DNA from: Pseudomonas lini | GTDB taxonomy: Bacteria > Pseudomonadota > Gammaproteobacteria > Pseudomonadales > Pseudomonadaceae | Assembly (NCBI RefSeq): GCF_964063345.1 | Contig: NZ_OZ061318.1 | Coordinates: 5,146,001 to 5,210,000 of the forward strand | Reading direction: 5' to 3' | Length of the DNA: 64,000 nucleotides | Shown here: one piece after another, positions 44,340-53,175 of the stretch | Layout: every line of letters starts with the position of its first letter | Numbering within the stretch: the stretch's first letter is position 1 | Translations under genes and position numbers: made by a program | Notes under the pieces: model-generated | Databases searched by the model: none | Seen by the model: the letters and a program-made list of their open reading frames with translations, nothing else | Told to the model about the DNA's origin: nothing

Positions 44340-45584
44340 TCAGAGCTGATCCACCCATTCCACCACCGGCATCTGCCGCTTCATCAACACCTTGCCCCCG
44401 CGAACCGAGTACAGCGGCAAACCCTGACTACGAATCACCTCATAATCACTGTCCGCCGACAGAATCAACAGATTCGCCGGTCGCCCTTGTTCCAGCCCAT
44501 AACGATCGCCCAGGTTCATGGCCTTGGCGCTGTTGTCGGTCACCAGATCCAGCGCACTTTGCAGATTGCGATAACCGAGCATGTGGCAGATGTGCAACCC
44601 AGCCTCGAGTACCCGCAAAATGTTGCCGTTGCCCAACGGATACCACGGGTCGACGATCGAGTCCTGACCGAAACACACGTTCATCCCCGCTTCGAGCAAC
44701 TCATTCACTCGGGTCACGCCACGGCGTTTAGGGAAGCTGTCGAAGCGTCCTTGCAAGTGAATGCTTTCGGTGGGGCAGGAGACAAAGCTGATCCCCGAAT
44801 GCCCGAGCAGCCGAAAGAGCTTGGCGCAGTAGGCGTTGTCGTATGAACCCATGGCCGTGGTGTGGCTGGCGGTGACGCGCGAACCGATGTCGCGGCTGCG
44901 GGCCTCTTCGGCCAGCACTTCAAGGAAGCGTGAGTGCGGGTCGTCGGTTTCGTCGCAATGCACGTCCACCAGACAACCGGTGCGCTCGGCCAGGTCCATG
45001 AGGAACTTCACCGAACTGACGCCCTGATCTCGGGTGTACTCGAAATGCGGAATGCCCCCGACCACATCGGCTCCCAGGCGGATCGCTTCTTCCATCAGCT
45101 CTCGGCCGTTGCGGTACGACTCGATGCCTTCCTGTGGGAACGCGACGATTTGCAGGTCGATCAGATGACGGCTTTCCTCGCGGACTTCGAGCATTGCCTT
45201 GAGCGCGGTCAGTTCCGGGTCAGTGACGTCGACGTGGGTGCGCACATGCTGAATGCCATGGGCGGCGAGGGTCTGGATGGTCTTCTTGGCGCGGGTCTTG
45301 GTGTCTTCCTGGGTGATGGTCGCCTTGCGCTCGCCCCAGCACTCGATGCCTTCGAACAGTGTGCCGCTCATGTTCCAGCGCGGTTCGCCGGCGGTCAGGG
45401 TGGCGTCGAGGTGAATGTGCGGCTCGACAAAGGGCGGCACCACCAGATTGCCGCCGGCGTCCAGGTCATCCGGCCCCAGGGATGGGGCTTCAGTTTGCCG
45501 GGCGATGCTGTGAATCAGGCCGTTTTCCAGGTGCAACTCATGCAGGCCTTCTTGGTTGCGCAGGCGGGCGTTGATGATGTGCAT
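44340..45584 (-). CDS. codA: Cytosine deaminase
   Basis: A 414-residue amidohydrolase converting cytosine to uracil and ammonia. Metal ligands fit the family: His in FVEPHIHLDATL near residue 60, His in VDVHCDETDD near 210, and Asp in CFGQDSIVDPW near 310. QVVAFPQEGI-type and HTTAMGSYDNAY motifs match CodA. ATG 45584 with AAGGAT is preferred to an upstream reading. It follows codB by 13 bp, giving a codBA salvage operon. Confidence 0.94.
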   Translation of the reverse strand: MHIINARLRNQEGLHELHLENGLIHSIARQTEAPSLGPDDLDAGGNLVVPPFVEPHIHLDATLTAGEPRWNMSGTLFEGIECWGERKATITQEDTKTRAKKTIQTLAAHGIQHVRTHVDVTDPELTALKAMLEVREESRHLIDLQIVAFPQEGIESYRNGRELMEEAIRLGADVVGGIPHFEYTRDQGVSSVKFLMDLAERTGCLVDVHCDETDDPHSRFLEVLAEEARSRDIGSRVTASHTTAMGSYDNAYCAKLFRLLGHSGISFVSCPTESIHLQGRFDSFPKRRGVTRVNELLEAGMNVCFGQDSIVDPWYPLGNGNILRVLEAGLHICHMLGYRNLQSALDLVTDNSAKAMNLGDRYGLEQGRPANLLILSADSDYEVIRSQGLPLYSVRGGKVLMKRQMPVVEWVDQL

Positions 45585-45597
45585 CGGGCGAATCCTT

Positions 45598-46869
45598 CTA
45601 GAGATCTTGGAGTGGTGCGTCGGCGGTACGGGCACCCAGTACCCCGGTCAATAGCACATACGTTAGCGCGGCGGCGGCAATCCCTACCAGCGGCGCGACC
45701 CACGGTGAACTGAATGCCGCGACTGTGCCGACGGCATAAGCGCTCAGTCCCGGCCAGTTGAACGCGGGCAACCGTGTGTCGGCCAGGCGCGGGTAGCGGC
45801 GCCGATAGCGGAAGAAAAAGTCCGCCATGATCACTCCGCCAATCGGCGGAATGACCGTGCCCAGCAGAATCAGGTAAGGCACTAGCATGTCGTACATGCC
45901 CAGCAGTGCCAGCAGCGTGCCGATCACCGCGCCGGCCAGGGTCACGGTTTTGCGCCGGCCGGTTCGCAGCAGGTTGCAACCGGCAACGGCGAAGTTGTAG
46001 ATGGTGTTGTCCTGGGTGCTCCAGATGTTGAGCAGCAACATCGCCATCGCGGCCATGGCGAAGCCTTGCAACAGCAGCACTTCGACCACGTCCGGTTGCT
46101 GATAGACGATGGCGCCGTAGGCACCAATCAACACCATTAGACCGTTGCCAACGAAGAAGCCGATCAGGCTCGCCAACACCGCTACCCGCGCCGAACGGGA
46201 GAAGCGTGTCCAGTTGGTTGCTTGCGTCGCACCGCTGACGAACGTGCCGAACACCAAGGTAATCGCGGTCGACCAATCCAGCGTTCCTGTCGGAACCACC
46301 GCGAGCAAGCCCTCGAGCCCGCCGACCTTCACCGTGGCGACCCACATCGACAGCATCAGCAGCAACATCATGGCCGGCACGGCGATATACGACAGAATCT
46401 CCAACCCGCGATAGCCGATGTACGCCGTGGCACAGAAGCCCAGGCCGAACAGCACCATCAGCCCCAGAACGGTGCCCTCACTCAGTTCGAAATACTTGCC
46501 CAGCACCACAGCCGCGGTCGCCGTGCCCCAGGCGTACCAGCCGATCTGGGTGAAACCGAGGATCAGGTCGCTGAGTTTGCTGCCGACTTCACCGAAGCAG
46601 AAACGTCCCATCAATACCGAGTTGAGGCCGCTCTTGAAGGCGATGTAGCCCAGTCCCGCGGCGTAGATCCCCAGCAGCAGATTGCCGACGATAATCACCG
46701 CCATCATCTCGCCGAAACTGAACGCCACGCCAAGCTTGCCACCGGCAAACATGGTCGCGGTGAAGAAGGTAAAACCCAGTAGCACCATGGCGGTGGAGGC
46801 AAGTCCCTTGCGGGCATGCATCGGCACTTCGCTGAGGGGGTAATCGTTGCCCGAATCGTTCTGCGTCAT
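45598..46869 (-). CDS. codB: Cytosine permease
   Basis: A 423-residue NCS1-family permease with about twelve helices, importing cytosine for CodA. Motifs include DYPLSEVPMHARKGLASTAMVLLGF at 10-34, GRFCFGEVGSKLSDLILGFTQIGWYAWG near 88-115 and the late PPIGGVIMADFFFRYRRRY near 340. ATG 46869 has AAGGAA upstream; the longer frame to 47088 runs into repeat DNA and is rejected. It is first in the codBA operon. Confidence 0.94.
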   Translation of the reverse strand: MTQNDSGNDYPLSEVPMHARKGLASTAMVLLGFTFFTATMFAGGKLGVAFSFGEMMAVIIVGNLLLGIYAAGLGYIAFKSGLNSVLMGRFCFGEVGSKLSDLILGFTQIGWYAWGTATAAVVLGKYFELSEGTVLGLMVLFGLGFCATAYIGYRGLEILSYIAVPAMMLLLMLSMWVATVKVGGLEGLLAVVPTGTLDWSTAITLVFGTFVSGATQATNWTRFSRSARVAVLASLIGFFVGNGLMVLIGAYGAIVYQQPDVVEVLLLQGFAMAAMAMLLLNIWSTQDNTIYNFAVAGCNLLRTGRRKTVTLAGAVIGTLLALLGMYDMLVPYLILLGTVIPPIGGVIMADFFFRYRRRYPRLADTRLPAFNWPGLSAYAVGTVAAFSSPWVAPLVGIAAAALTYVLLTGVLGARTADAPLQDL

Positions 46870-47014
46870 ATGGCGTTCCTTGCTGGATGGAGGACGCGGG
46901 GGGTGTTGCAGTGCTCGTGCCAATGGCGCGAAGGTGTTGTTATTTATAGACGAGCAGGCGGATTTGGCCCGAAGAGGGCTCGAAAGCGGTGCAGTTGACG
47001 GAACACAAGACTCA

Positions 47015-47168
47015 TGTGGGAGCGGGCTTGTGGCGAGGGGGCTTGCCCCCGTTGGGTCGCGAAGCGGCCCCGGCATCTCACAGTTCAACCGCAGGGTTTA
47101 CGACTGCTTCGCAGCCGAACGGGGCGATGCGGCGTTCCGACAAGCCCCCTCGCCACATCGCTCCCACA
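47015..47168. repeat. Nested repeat: two REP families in one palindrome
   Basis: An outer pair (TGTGGGAGCGGGCTTG and its counterpart CGCTCCCACA) encloses an inner pair of another family (GTGGCGAGGGGGCTTGCCCC and CAAGCCCCCTCGCCAC), with a further Gly/Cys-coding-like stem between. It occupies most of the 314 bp between codB and the hydrolase gene, where no gene is seen. Confidence 0.82.
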
Positions 47169-47183
47169 TTTGATTCGGTTTTT

Positions 47184-48014
47184 TCAGGGGGATTTGTGCA
47201 GGGGCAAAAACCGCAATATCGCCGCCACAATCGCCTCCGGCGCATCCTCCTGGACCAGATGCCCGGCATTGGTAATGGCGTGAAATTGCGACCCCGCAAT
47301 CATCTGATGCAGCGCCTGGCCGCGCTCAATGGGAATCCACTGATCGTCTTCACCCCAAAGGATCTGCACCGGGCAGCGAACCGTCGGATACAGCCCTTCG
47401 ACTTCGCGGGTATAACGTTCATCCATCTGCGCGATCTGCCGGTAGAACGCCGCTTGCCCCGGATCTCCGAGCCAGGGCCGCACGTAGGGCGCCAGCTCAT
47501 GATCGGGAATCTCGCGCTTGATCGCGCCACGAATATAGGTCGGCACAATCGCCTGCTGAATGTAGTCGGGCAGTCCACTGAACGCCGCTTCATGCTGACG
47601 CACATGCTGTACGAACGGCGAACCCCAGGGTGTCAGCGCCACCGGGTCGATCAGCGTCAGGCTGCGGTAATCCTTGCCATTGAGCAGATGCGCGCGCAAC
47701 GCGGTGGCTCCGCCGAAATCGTGGGCCACCACGTCTGGCCGTTCCAGGCCCCAGTGCTCCAGCAATTGCGCCAACAGTTGGTTTTGTACGCCCAGCGACA
47801 CATCGCCGTCCGGCTGAGTGGATTGCCCGTAACCCAGCAGATCGAAGTAGTGCACCCGGTGCGTGGTGATGAAGTGCGGCGCAATCCGGTGCCACACATA
47901 AGACGAGAAGGGCGTGCCATGCACGAACACCAGCGGCGGACCGTCGCCACGCACGGCGTAGCGCACGGAGTGCCCGTTGAAGCGATAGGTCTGAGCCAGC
48001 GGCCAGTCAGCCAT
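47184..48014 (-). CDS. Alpha/beta hydrolase with an Asp nucleophile
   Basis: A 276-residue alpha/beta hydrolase. The nucleophile elbow reads VVAHDFGGATAL with Asp99 where esterases have Ser. The oxyanion motif HGTPFSSYVW is at about 32-41, the acid is in WGEDDQWIP near 220 and the His in NAGHLVQEDAP near 250. Asp at the elbow is typical of haloalkane dehalogenases, haloacetate dehalogenases and epoxide hydrolases. ATG 48014 has GAGGA upstream. Confidence 0.88.
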   Translation of the reverse strand: MADWPLAQTYRFNGHSVRYAVRGDGPPLVFVHGTPFSSYVWHRIAPHFITTHRVHYFDLLGYGQSTQPDGDVSLGVQNQLLAQLLEHWGLERPDVVAHDFGGATALRAHLLNGKDYRSLTLIDPVALTPWGSPFVQHVRQHEAAFSGLPDYIQQAIVPTYIRGAIKREIPDHELAPYVRPWLGDPGQAAFYRQIAQMDERYTREVEGLYPTVRCPVQILWGEDDQWIPIERGQALHQMIAGSQFHAITNAGHLVQEDAPEAIVAAILRFLPLHKSP

Positions 48015-48059
48015 GGGAGCGTCCTCTTGGCATGTGCGAGCCAAGAAGCATAGGCATAA

Positions 48060-48085
48060 AAAAACAGCCATTGAAGGCTGTTTTT
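48060..48085 (-). terminator. Terminator after queD
   Basis: AAAAACAGCC (48060-48069) pairs with GGCTGTTTTT (48076-48085) around a 6-nt loop. It has A/T runs on both sides and sits between the ends of queD and the start of the hydrolase gene on the minus strand. Confidence 0.85.
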
Positions 48086-48124
48086 ATATTCACTGACGAA
48101 ACGCAGTTCTTGTGTGGTCGGGCT

Positions 48125-48230
48125 TGTGTGGGAGTCGGGCTTGCCCGCGATGCAGGCGGCTCGGTTTAACGTCGAACCGGGTTGATGCCATCGCAGCGGT
48201 GCGGCGATCCGACAAGCCAGCTCCCACAGG
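48125..48230. repeat. REP pair, mixed subtype
   Basis: The left unit TGTGGGAGTCGGGCTTGCCC carries an extra T. The right half is of the ATCGCAGCGGTGCGGCGATC ... CCAGCTCCCACAGG subtype seen at 34141-34190. Confidence 0.85.
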
Positions 48231-48255
48231 GATTTATGTTGTGCTTGGGGTCAGT

Positions 48256-48618
48256 TTACTCACCGCGATAGATGCAACCGCTGGTGCAGGTCTCATGAAT
48301 GCGAATCGCGCTGAGTTCCGGCAGCAGGGGTTTCAATTCATTCCAGATCCACTTGGCCAGCACTTCGCTGGTCGGGTTTTCCAGGCCAGGAATGTCGTTC
48401 AGATAGTTGTGGTCCAGACGCTCGTAGAGCGGCTTGAAGATCGCCTTGATTTCCGAGAAGTCGCGGATCCAGCCGGTGTGCGGATCGAGGTCGCCGCTCA
48501 GGTGAATTGCCACTTTGAACGAGTGACCGTGCAAACGACCGCACTTGTGGCCGTCCGGCACGTGGGGCAGGCGGTGGGCGGATTCGAAGGTAAATTCTTT
48601 GAAGATTTCCACAGTCAT
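48256..48618 (-). CDS. queD: 6-carboxytetrahydropterin synthase
   Basis: A 120-residue PTPS-fold enzyme making 6-carboxy-5,6,7,8-tetrahydropterin from dihydroneopterin triphosphate for queuosine (7-deazapurine) synthesis. Zinc ligands His15 (ESAHRL), His30 and His32 (LHGHSF) and catalytic Cys26 (HKCGR) are present, with LDHNYLND near 68 and the late [12 protein letters not shown]. It is a single gene with its own terminator. Confidence 0.94.
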   Translation of the reverse strand: MTVEIFKEFTFESAHRLPHVPDGHKCGRLHGHSFKVAIHLSGDLDPHTGWIRDFSEIKAIFKPLYERLDHNYLNDIPGLENPTSEVLAKWIWNELKPLLPELSAIRIHETCTSGCIYRGE

Positions 48619-48708
48619 GTTCAGCTCTGTTCAGATGGCGTTCGCCGCAGCGATTCGGGCAGGTGGCGAGTTTACCAGCTTGCGTTTGGCGATGCGGGAA
48701 AACACTGA

Positions 48709-48872
48709 CCAGTGTCCTGTCTCACCAATACGTTCCTCTTTTGGCGGGTGGCTTTTGTCGTCAGGCAAGGCGCCGCGACGAGTCATAGCCCGCTATGGCG
48801 AGGAGCGGCAACGCAGCATGGCGACAACAGCCGCCGTCAAAAAGGAACAGTATTGGCGAGACAGGGCACTAG
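48709..48872. mobile_element. MITE-like inverted repeat element
   Basis: A 164-bp element with long terminal inverted repeats. The left end begins CCAGTGTCCTGTCTCACCAA; the complement of the right end begins CTAGTGCCCTGTCTCGCCAA. Similarity continues inwards (GTTCC, TTGGCGG/TGACGGCGG, TTGTCG), with a central GCCCGCTATGG stem. It has no ORF. The right tip CACTAG contributes the stop codon of the patatin gene. Multi-copy status cannot be checked here. Confidence 0.8.
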
Positions 48873-49948
48873 AGGGTCAGCAAGCGCTCGCCGAGGCGAC
48901 CGTTGGCGGCCAGTTCAAGGAACTCATCGCCCAGACGACGGCTTTCATCCATCGTCGTGCGCCAGTATTTCTGCCGGCTCGGGGCGTCGCCCATGAAACG
49001 CTTGAAATCGTTACGGTCCGGCAGTTTGCCGTAGGGCAGGCGCGACAGATATTCCTTCGACGGCGCCAGCAACAGAACATCCTGCAAACGCGCCGGGCAG
49101 GCGCGGCGCCACGGTAGGGTCTTGTCGAACCAGCCGGGAATCACTCGATCAGTGAAGTGCGGATAGAGCACGATGTCGTTGCCGCTGTAGGGCAGGTCGA
49201 GGTGATAGTCCAGCAGACCGCCATCGCGGAACGTCCCGGCGCCGGCACCCGGCAGGTCGCGCACGCCTTGCATGACCATCGGGATCGAGCCCGAGGCGAG
49301 CAAGGCCTGGTGCAGGTTGCCGGCATCCAGCGCAACGAAGCGCGACGGGAAGTCATTCAATGCGTTGACCGGTGGCGCCAAGCGCGGGTCGTGGATGATC
49401 AGCCGCTCGAAATGCCGCGACAGCCGCGCTCGTCCGCGCAGGTTGTCGGCGATCACCGACGACAGCCCCAGCCCCAGCCGACCACGATGATCGTCCGCCA
49501 GCAGGCCGTGACTTTTGACCAGCATGATGTTCAGTCGGTAGTGGGCGTTATCCAGAATCGATGCATCGCGGCCGTCGAGCAAGTCATCGAGCATGCGCCG
49601 GGAGCTCTGGCTGATCTGCGCCATGGTCACGCCCTTGGCGAAATTCTGCTCGGTGTACAGATGACCGAGGCGGCGGATGCCGTCGGCGGCATCCGGAAGG
49701 CAGGCGCTGGCGAACCGCCAGGAACCCACCGACGCGCCGATCAGCGAACGCTCCCGGGGCGCCGCCGGCAGCCATTCGCCGAACAGCGCCAGATCCAGCC
49801 CCTGAATCCCCAACGCTTTCGGGCCACCAGCGGCGCCCGGCAGCGTGCCCACATCGGCGGCGCTCAAGCCATTTGCCCGGATGCGCGCCAGGGCACGCGG
49901 GCCGGCCTTGATAGTCAGGGAAGGGAACTTGATGTGGATCGCGGTCAT
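48869..49948 (-). CDS. Patatin-like phospholipase family protein
   Basis: A 359-residue patatin-type hydrolase. The nucleophile elbow is GASVGSW (Ser73), and the Asp of the dyad is in FRDGGLLDYH near residue 240. The usual oxyanion GGGxR motif is replaced by a short GGPKALG near 41-47, so the oxyanion site departs from the classical one. The stop codon TAG lies in the tip of a MITE-like element, and the C-terminus (GERLLTL) may therefore be trimmed or altered. Substrate unknown. Confidence 0.87.
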   Translation of the reverse strand: MTAIHIKFPSLTIKAGPRALARIRANGLSAADVGTLPGAAGGPKALGIQGLDLALFGEWLPAAPRERSLIGASVGSWRFASACLPDAADGIRRLGHLYTEQNFAKGVTMAQISQSSRRMLDDLLDGRDASILDNAHYRLNIMLVKSHGLLADDHRGRLGLGLSSVIADNLRGRARLSRHFERLIIHDPRLAPPVNALNDFPSRFVALDAGNLHQALLASGSIPMVMQGVRDLPGAGAGTFRDGGLLDYHLDLPYSGNDIVLYPHFTDRVIPGWFDKTLPWRRACPARLQDVLLLAPSKEYLSRLPYGKLPDRNDFKRFMGDAPSRQKYWRTTMDESRRLGDEFLELAANGRLGERLLTL

Positions 49949-49980
49949 ACCGGTCTCGATGTCTGGCAGGCGGGGGATTA

Positions 49981-50007
49981 TGTGGGAGCGGGCTTGCTCG
50001 CGAAAGC
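49981..50007. repeat. Single REP unit
   Basis: TGTGGGAGCGGGCTTGCTCG followed by CGAAAGC, with no partner unit nearby. Confidence 0.85.
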
Positions 50008-50057
50008 GGTGTAACAGTCGACATTTTTGTTGAATGTTAACTGCCCTCGATCAATGC

Positions 50058-50149
50058 AGGAGCTGCCGAAGGCTGCGATCTTTTGATTTTGATTTTTGGC
50101 GTTCATGAGGCAGCCAAAGATCAAAAGATCGCAGCCTTCGGCAGCTCCT
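50058..50149. repeat. Second-family inverted repeat, 30-bp perfect arms
   Basis: Arms 50058-50087 (beginning AGGAGCTGCCGAAGGCTGCG) and 50120-50149 are perfect complements across 32 bp. Degenerate copies lie at 53097 and 63351. This family differs from the GTGGGAGC REPs. Confidence 0.92.
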
Positions 50150-50200
50150 ACAGGGACTTGTGTGTCAGTGATGTCGCGTTGCAATCATCAATGATGGCAA

Positions 50201-50216
50201 TTCAGTTTCAGTTAAG
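50201..50216 (+). promoter_or_regulatory. Candidate BqsR-type direct repeat
   Basis: TTCAG-N6-TTAAG, one base from the TTAAG-N6-TTAAG box I recall for BqsR, located 56 bp before the first PepSY gene of an operon that contains a BqsR-like regulator. This suggests autoregulation. Confidence 0.5.
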
Positions 50217-50272
50217 TTCGAATCACTAAGGTAGCGCCCGTAGGCAACACATAAAAAAATACGGAGACACCC

Positions 50273-50584
50273 ATGAAAATCCTGACTGCCCTGTTCACCG
50301 CCCCCATCATCATCGCCATGACCGCCAGCATCGCCCACGCGCGCGACCTCGGCCCCGACGAAGCCCTGAGACTGCGCGACGCTGGTACCATTGTGTCCTT
50401 CGAGAAGCTCAACGCCACGGCATTGGCCAAACACCCCGGCGCCAAAATCACCGAAACCGAGCTTGAAGAAGAGTACGGCAAGTACATCTACCAGGTGGAA
50501 CTGCGCGACCCGCAGGGTCTTGAGTGGGACCTGGAATTGGACGCTGTCAGCGGGCAGGTTCTCAAGGATCATCAGGAAACGTAA
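50273..50584 (+). CDS. PepSY-domain periplasmic protein (BqsP-like)
   Basis: A 103-residue secreted protein with a signal peptide ending near residue 23 (AHARD). The PepSY-like domain contains DEALRLRDAG, HPGAKITETELEEEYGKYIYQVEL and DLELDAVSGQVLKD. It is the first gene of a four-gene unit with a second PepSY gene, a response regulator and a kinase, as in bqsPQRS of P. aeruginosa. It may modulate the sensor. CGGAG precedes ATG 50273. Confidence 0.85.
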   Translation: MKILTALFTAPIIIAMTASIAHARDLGPDEALRLRDAGTIVSFEKLNATALAKHPGAKITETELEEEYGKYIYQVELRDPQGLEWDLELDAVSGQVLKDHQET

Positions 50585-50904
50585 TGAAGGTGTTTTCGTT
50601 AAATCGACGCGCCAGCAGTCGAATGGCGCTGGCGCTCCTGGCTTTTTGCTCGGTGGTCATGGCCCGCGACCTGGATCAGGACGAGGCCCTGCGCCTGCGC
50701 CAACAAGGGGTGATCCTGCCTCTGGAGCAACTCTTGCGGCAAGCGCTGGACCACTATCCCGGAGCCAAATTGCTGGAAGCCGAGCTTGAGGAAAAACACG
50801 ACGTCTACATTTATGAAGTCGAGCTGCTGACTGCTGAAGGCGTGGTGCGCGAGCTGGACCTTGACGCCACCACCGGCCATTTACTGAAAGACAAGGAAGA
50901 CTGA
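50584..50904 (+). CDS. PepSY-domain periplasmic protein (BqsQ-like)
   Basis: A 106-residue paralogue of the preceding protein with a signal peptide (residues 1-27, ending VVMARD). DEALRLRQQG, HYPGAKLLEAELEEKHDVYIYEVELL and LDLDATTGHLLKDKED align with the first copy. ATG 50584 overlaps the previous stop by one base (TAATG). It ends 3 bp before the response regulator, so all four genes are coupled. Confidence 0.85.
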   Translation: MKVFSLNRRASSRMALALLAFCSVVMARDLDQDEALRLRQQGVILPLEQLLRQALDHYPGAKLLEAELEEKHDVYIYEVELLTAEGVVRELDLDATTGHLLKDKED

Positions 50905-50907
50905 TCG

Positions 50908-51576
50908 ATGCGTTTGCTTCTGGTGGAAGACCACGTGCCGCTGGCCGACGAATTGATGGCTGGCCTCAACCGGCAGGGTTACGCCGTGGACTGGCTGGCC
51001 GACGGCCGTGATGCGGTGTACCAGGGCAGCAGCGAGCCCTATGACCTGATCATCCTCGACCTCGGCCTGCCGGGTTTGCCAGGGCTCGACGTGCTGGCGC
51101 AATGGCGAGCCGGGGGCTTGGCCACGCCAGTGCTGATCCTCACCGCGCGCGGTTCCTGGGCCGAGCGGATCGAAGGCCTCAAGGCCGGCGCCGACGATTA
51201 CCTGACCAAACCGTTTCACCCCGAAGAGCTGCACCTGCGAGTCCAGGCATTGTTGCGCCGCTCCCATGGTCACGCCAATCAGCCGACGCTCAAGGCCGCC
51301 GGTTTGCATCTGGATGAAGGTCGCCAATGCGTGACCCGCGACGGCGCCGACATCCAGCTCACCGCCGCCGAGTTTCGCCTGCTGCGCTACTTCATGCTGC
51401 ACCCCGAACAGATCCTTTCCAAAAGCCACCTCGCCGAACACCTCTACGACGGTGAAACCGAGCGCGATTCCAACGTGCTGGAAGTCCACGTCAATCACCT
51501 GCGACGCAAGCTCGGCCGCAGCGTGATCGAAACCCGTCGCGGTCAGGGTTACCTGTTCGGCGGGCAAGCCCAGTGA
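50908..51576 (+). CDS. bqsR: OmpR-family response regulator (BqsR/CarR-like)
   Basis: A 222-residue regulator. The receiver domain has the phospho-acceptor Asp51 (IILDLGLPG), VEDH at 6-9, and Lys101 in DDYLTKPF. The C-terminal winged helix contains [22 protein letters not shown] and [14 protein letters not shown]. The neighbours match the P. aeruginosa bqs/car operon, which responds to ferrous iron and calcium. The symbol rests on gene order and similarity by eye. Its stop overlaps the kinase start (GTGA). Confidence 0.85.
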   Translation: MRLLLVEDHVPLADELMAGLNRQGYAVDWLADGRDAVYQGSSEPYDLIILDLGLPGLPGLDVLAQWRAGGLATPVLILTARGSWAERIEGLKAGADDYLTKPFHPEELHLRVQALLRRSHGHANQPTLKAAGLHLDEGRQCVTRDGADIQLTAAEFRLLRYFMLHPEQILSKSHLAEHLYDGETERDSNVLEVHVNHLRRKLGRSVIETRRGQGYLFGGQAQ

Positions 51577-52886
51577 GGTCGATCCAGCGCCGCTTGAGCC
51601 TGGGCCTGATCAGCGTGATGGTGATCGTCGGCCTGGTGCTGGCGCAAACCAGCCTGTGGCTGTTCGAAATGGGTTTGCAGCGCTACCTCGAAGCCGGGCT
51701 GCGCAACGACAGCGAAAACCTGTTGGTGGCGCTGGTGCGTGGGCCGCAGGGATTGCAACTGGATGAGCGGCACTTGTCGCCGGCCTATCAGCGACCATTC
51801 TCCGGACATTATTTTCGTATCGATTTCGCCGACAGCCATTGGCGTTCCCGCTCGTTATGGGATCAGGAGCTGCCGCAGCTAGGACACCCCGGCCTGCATA
51901 GCAATCTGCAATTGGGGCCGGAAGGGCAGCAGCTGCTGGTATTGCGTTCGGACTATCGTCGGTTGGGCCAGGCGATTTCCATTAGCGTCGCCCAGGACTA
52001 TACCCCGGTGCGTGAGAGCTTTCGGCGCATGCAACAGGTCGGCCTCGGGTTAGGGCTGGCGGGGTTGTTGTTGATTTTGCTGTTGCAACGGATCACCGTG
52101 CGCCGCGCCTTGCGCCCGCTGGAAAAGGCCCGCGAGCAAATCGCCCAGTTGCAGCAGGGCCAGCGTTCGCAACTCGATGAAGAAGTGCCACTGGAGCTGG
52201 AACCGCTGGTGGCGCAGATCAACCATTTGCTGGCCCATACCGAAGACAGTCTCAAGCGCTCGCGTAATGCGTTGGGCAATCTTGGCCATGCCTTGAAAAC
52301 GCCACTGGCGGTGTTGTTGAGCCTGGCTTCCAGCGAAAAACTCGATGCTCACCCGCAGCTGCGCAAAGTCATGCAGGCGCAGCTGGAACAGGTTCAGCAA
52401 CGGCTTAATCGAGAACTCAACCGCGCCCGACTGTCCGGCGATGCACTGCCCGGGGCGCTGTTTGATTGCGATGCCGAACTGCCTGGGTTGCTGGCCACGT
52501 TGAACATGATCCACGGCGAACACCTCGAACTGAGCTACCGCGCGCCGGCCGGTTTGCAACTGCCGTGGGATCGCGAAGATCTGCTGGAGTTGCTCGGCAA
52601 CCTGCTGGACAACGCCTGCAAATGGGCGGATGCCGAGGTGCGGTTGAGCATCGTCGAAACGGCAGAAAGGTTTGAGTTGAGCGTGGAAGACGATGGCCCG
52701 GGAATTCCCGAAGACCAGCGCGCTCAGGTGTTCAGCCGCGGTACCCGGCTTGATGAACAGACGGATGGGCATGGGCTGGGGTTGGGCATCGTGCGCGACA
52801 TCGTCGACACGTGGGGCGGGGTGTTGAAGTTGCAGGAAAGCGAGTGGGAAGGGTTGAAGGTCACGATCGAACTGCCCAAACGCTGA
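51573..52886 (+). CDS. bqsS: Sensor histidine kinase (BqsS/CarS-like)
   Basis: A 437-residue membrane kinase starting at GTG 51573. Two membrane helices (about 10-30 and 155-172) enclose a periplasmic sensor domain of about 125 residues. A HAMP-like linker precedes the dimerisation helix with His in [12 protein letters not shown] near 240 and an ATPase domain with [20 protein letters not shown] and [12 protein letters not shown]. It is the partner of the upstream regulator. The bqs operon of P. aeruginosa has a fifth gene that is absent here. Confidence 0.85.
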   Translation: MRSIQRRLSLGLISVMVIVGLVLAQTSLWLFEMGLQRYLEAGLRNDSENLLVALVRGPQGLQLDERHLSPAYQRPFSGHYFRIDFADSHWRSRSLWDQELPQLGHPGLHSNLQLGPEGQQLLVLRSDYRRLGQAISISVAQDYTPVRESFRRMQQVGLGLGLAGLLLILLLQRITVRRALRPLEKAREQIAQLQQGQRSQLDEEVPLELEPLVAQINHLLAHTEDSLKRSRNALGNLGHALKTPLAVLLSLASSEKLDAHPQLRKVMQAQLEQVQQRLNRELNRARLSGDALPGALFDCDAELPGLLATLNMIHGEHLELSYRAPAGLQLPWDREDLLELLGNLLDNACKWADAEVRLSIVETAERFELSVEDDGPGIPEDQRAQVFSRGTRLDEQTDGHGLGLGIVRDIVDTWGGVLKLQESEWEGLKVTIELPKR

Positions 52887-52912
52887 CCCCAATCTGAAGA
52901 ACGCCGATTAAC

Positions 52913-53003
52913 CTGTGGGAGCGGGCTTGCCCGCGAAGGCGATGTAACAGCCAACATAGATGTTGGATGTTATGACCTCATCGCGGGCAAGCCCGCTCCC
53001 ACA
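52913..53003. repeat. REP pair
   Basis: Inverted units CTGTGGGAGCGGGCTTGCCC and TCGCGGGCAAGCCCGCTCCC after the kinase gene. Confidence 0.92.
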
Positions 53004-53045
53004 CTGGATCTGTGTTGCCTGCAAATTTTGCGGACAACCACTAAT

Positions 53046-53074
53046 CCTGTGGGAGCAAGCCTGCTCGCGCTTGG
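53046..53074. repeat. Single REP unit
   Basis: CCTGTGGGAGCAAGCCTGCT followed by CGCGC, a solitary degenerate unit between two repeat pairs. Confidence 0.75.
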
Positions 53075-53096
53075 CTTGCAGAGCCGACTTGACCCG

Positions 53097-53175
53097 AAGG
53101 CTGCGATCTTTTGATCTTCTGGTGTCATCAAGGTCGTTGAAAATCAAAGGATTGCAGCCTTCGACAGCGCCTACG
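53097..53175. repeat. Second-family inverted repeat, degenerate copy
   Basis: CGAAGGCTGCGATCTTTTGA and the partly matching AAAGGATTGCAGCCTTCGAC, a decayed copy of the repeat at 50058. With the two REP entries above it fills the 459-bp gap before the antiporter gene; no gene is seen there. Confidence 0.8.

Noticed and set aside
46870..47088. N-terminal extension of codB
   Set aside because: The extension runs into repeat DNA, and ATG 46869 has a good ribosome binding site and matches the family start.
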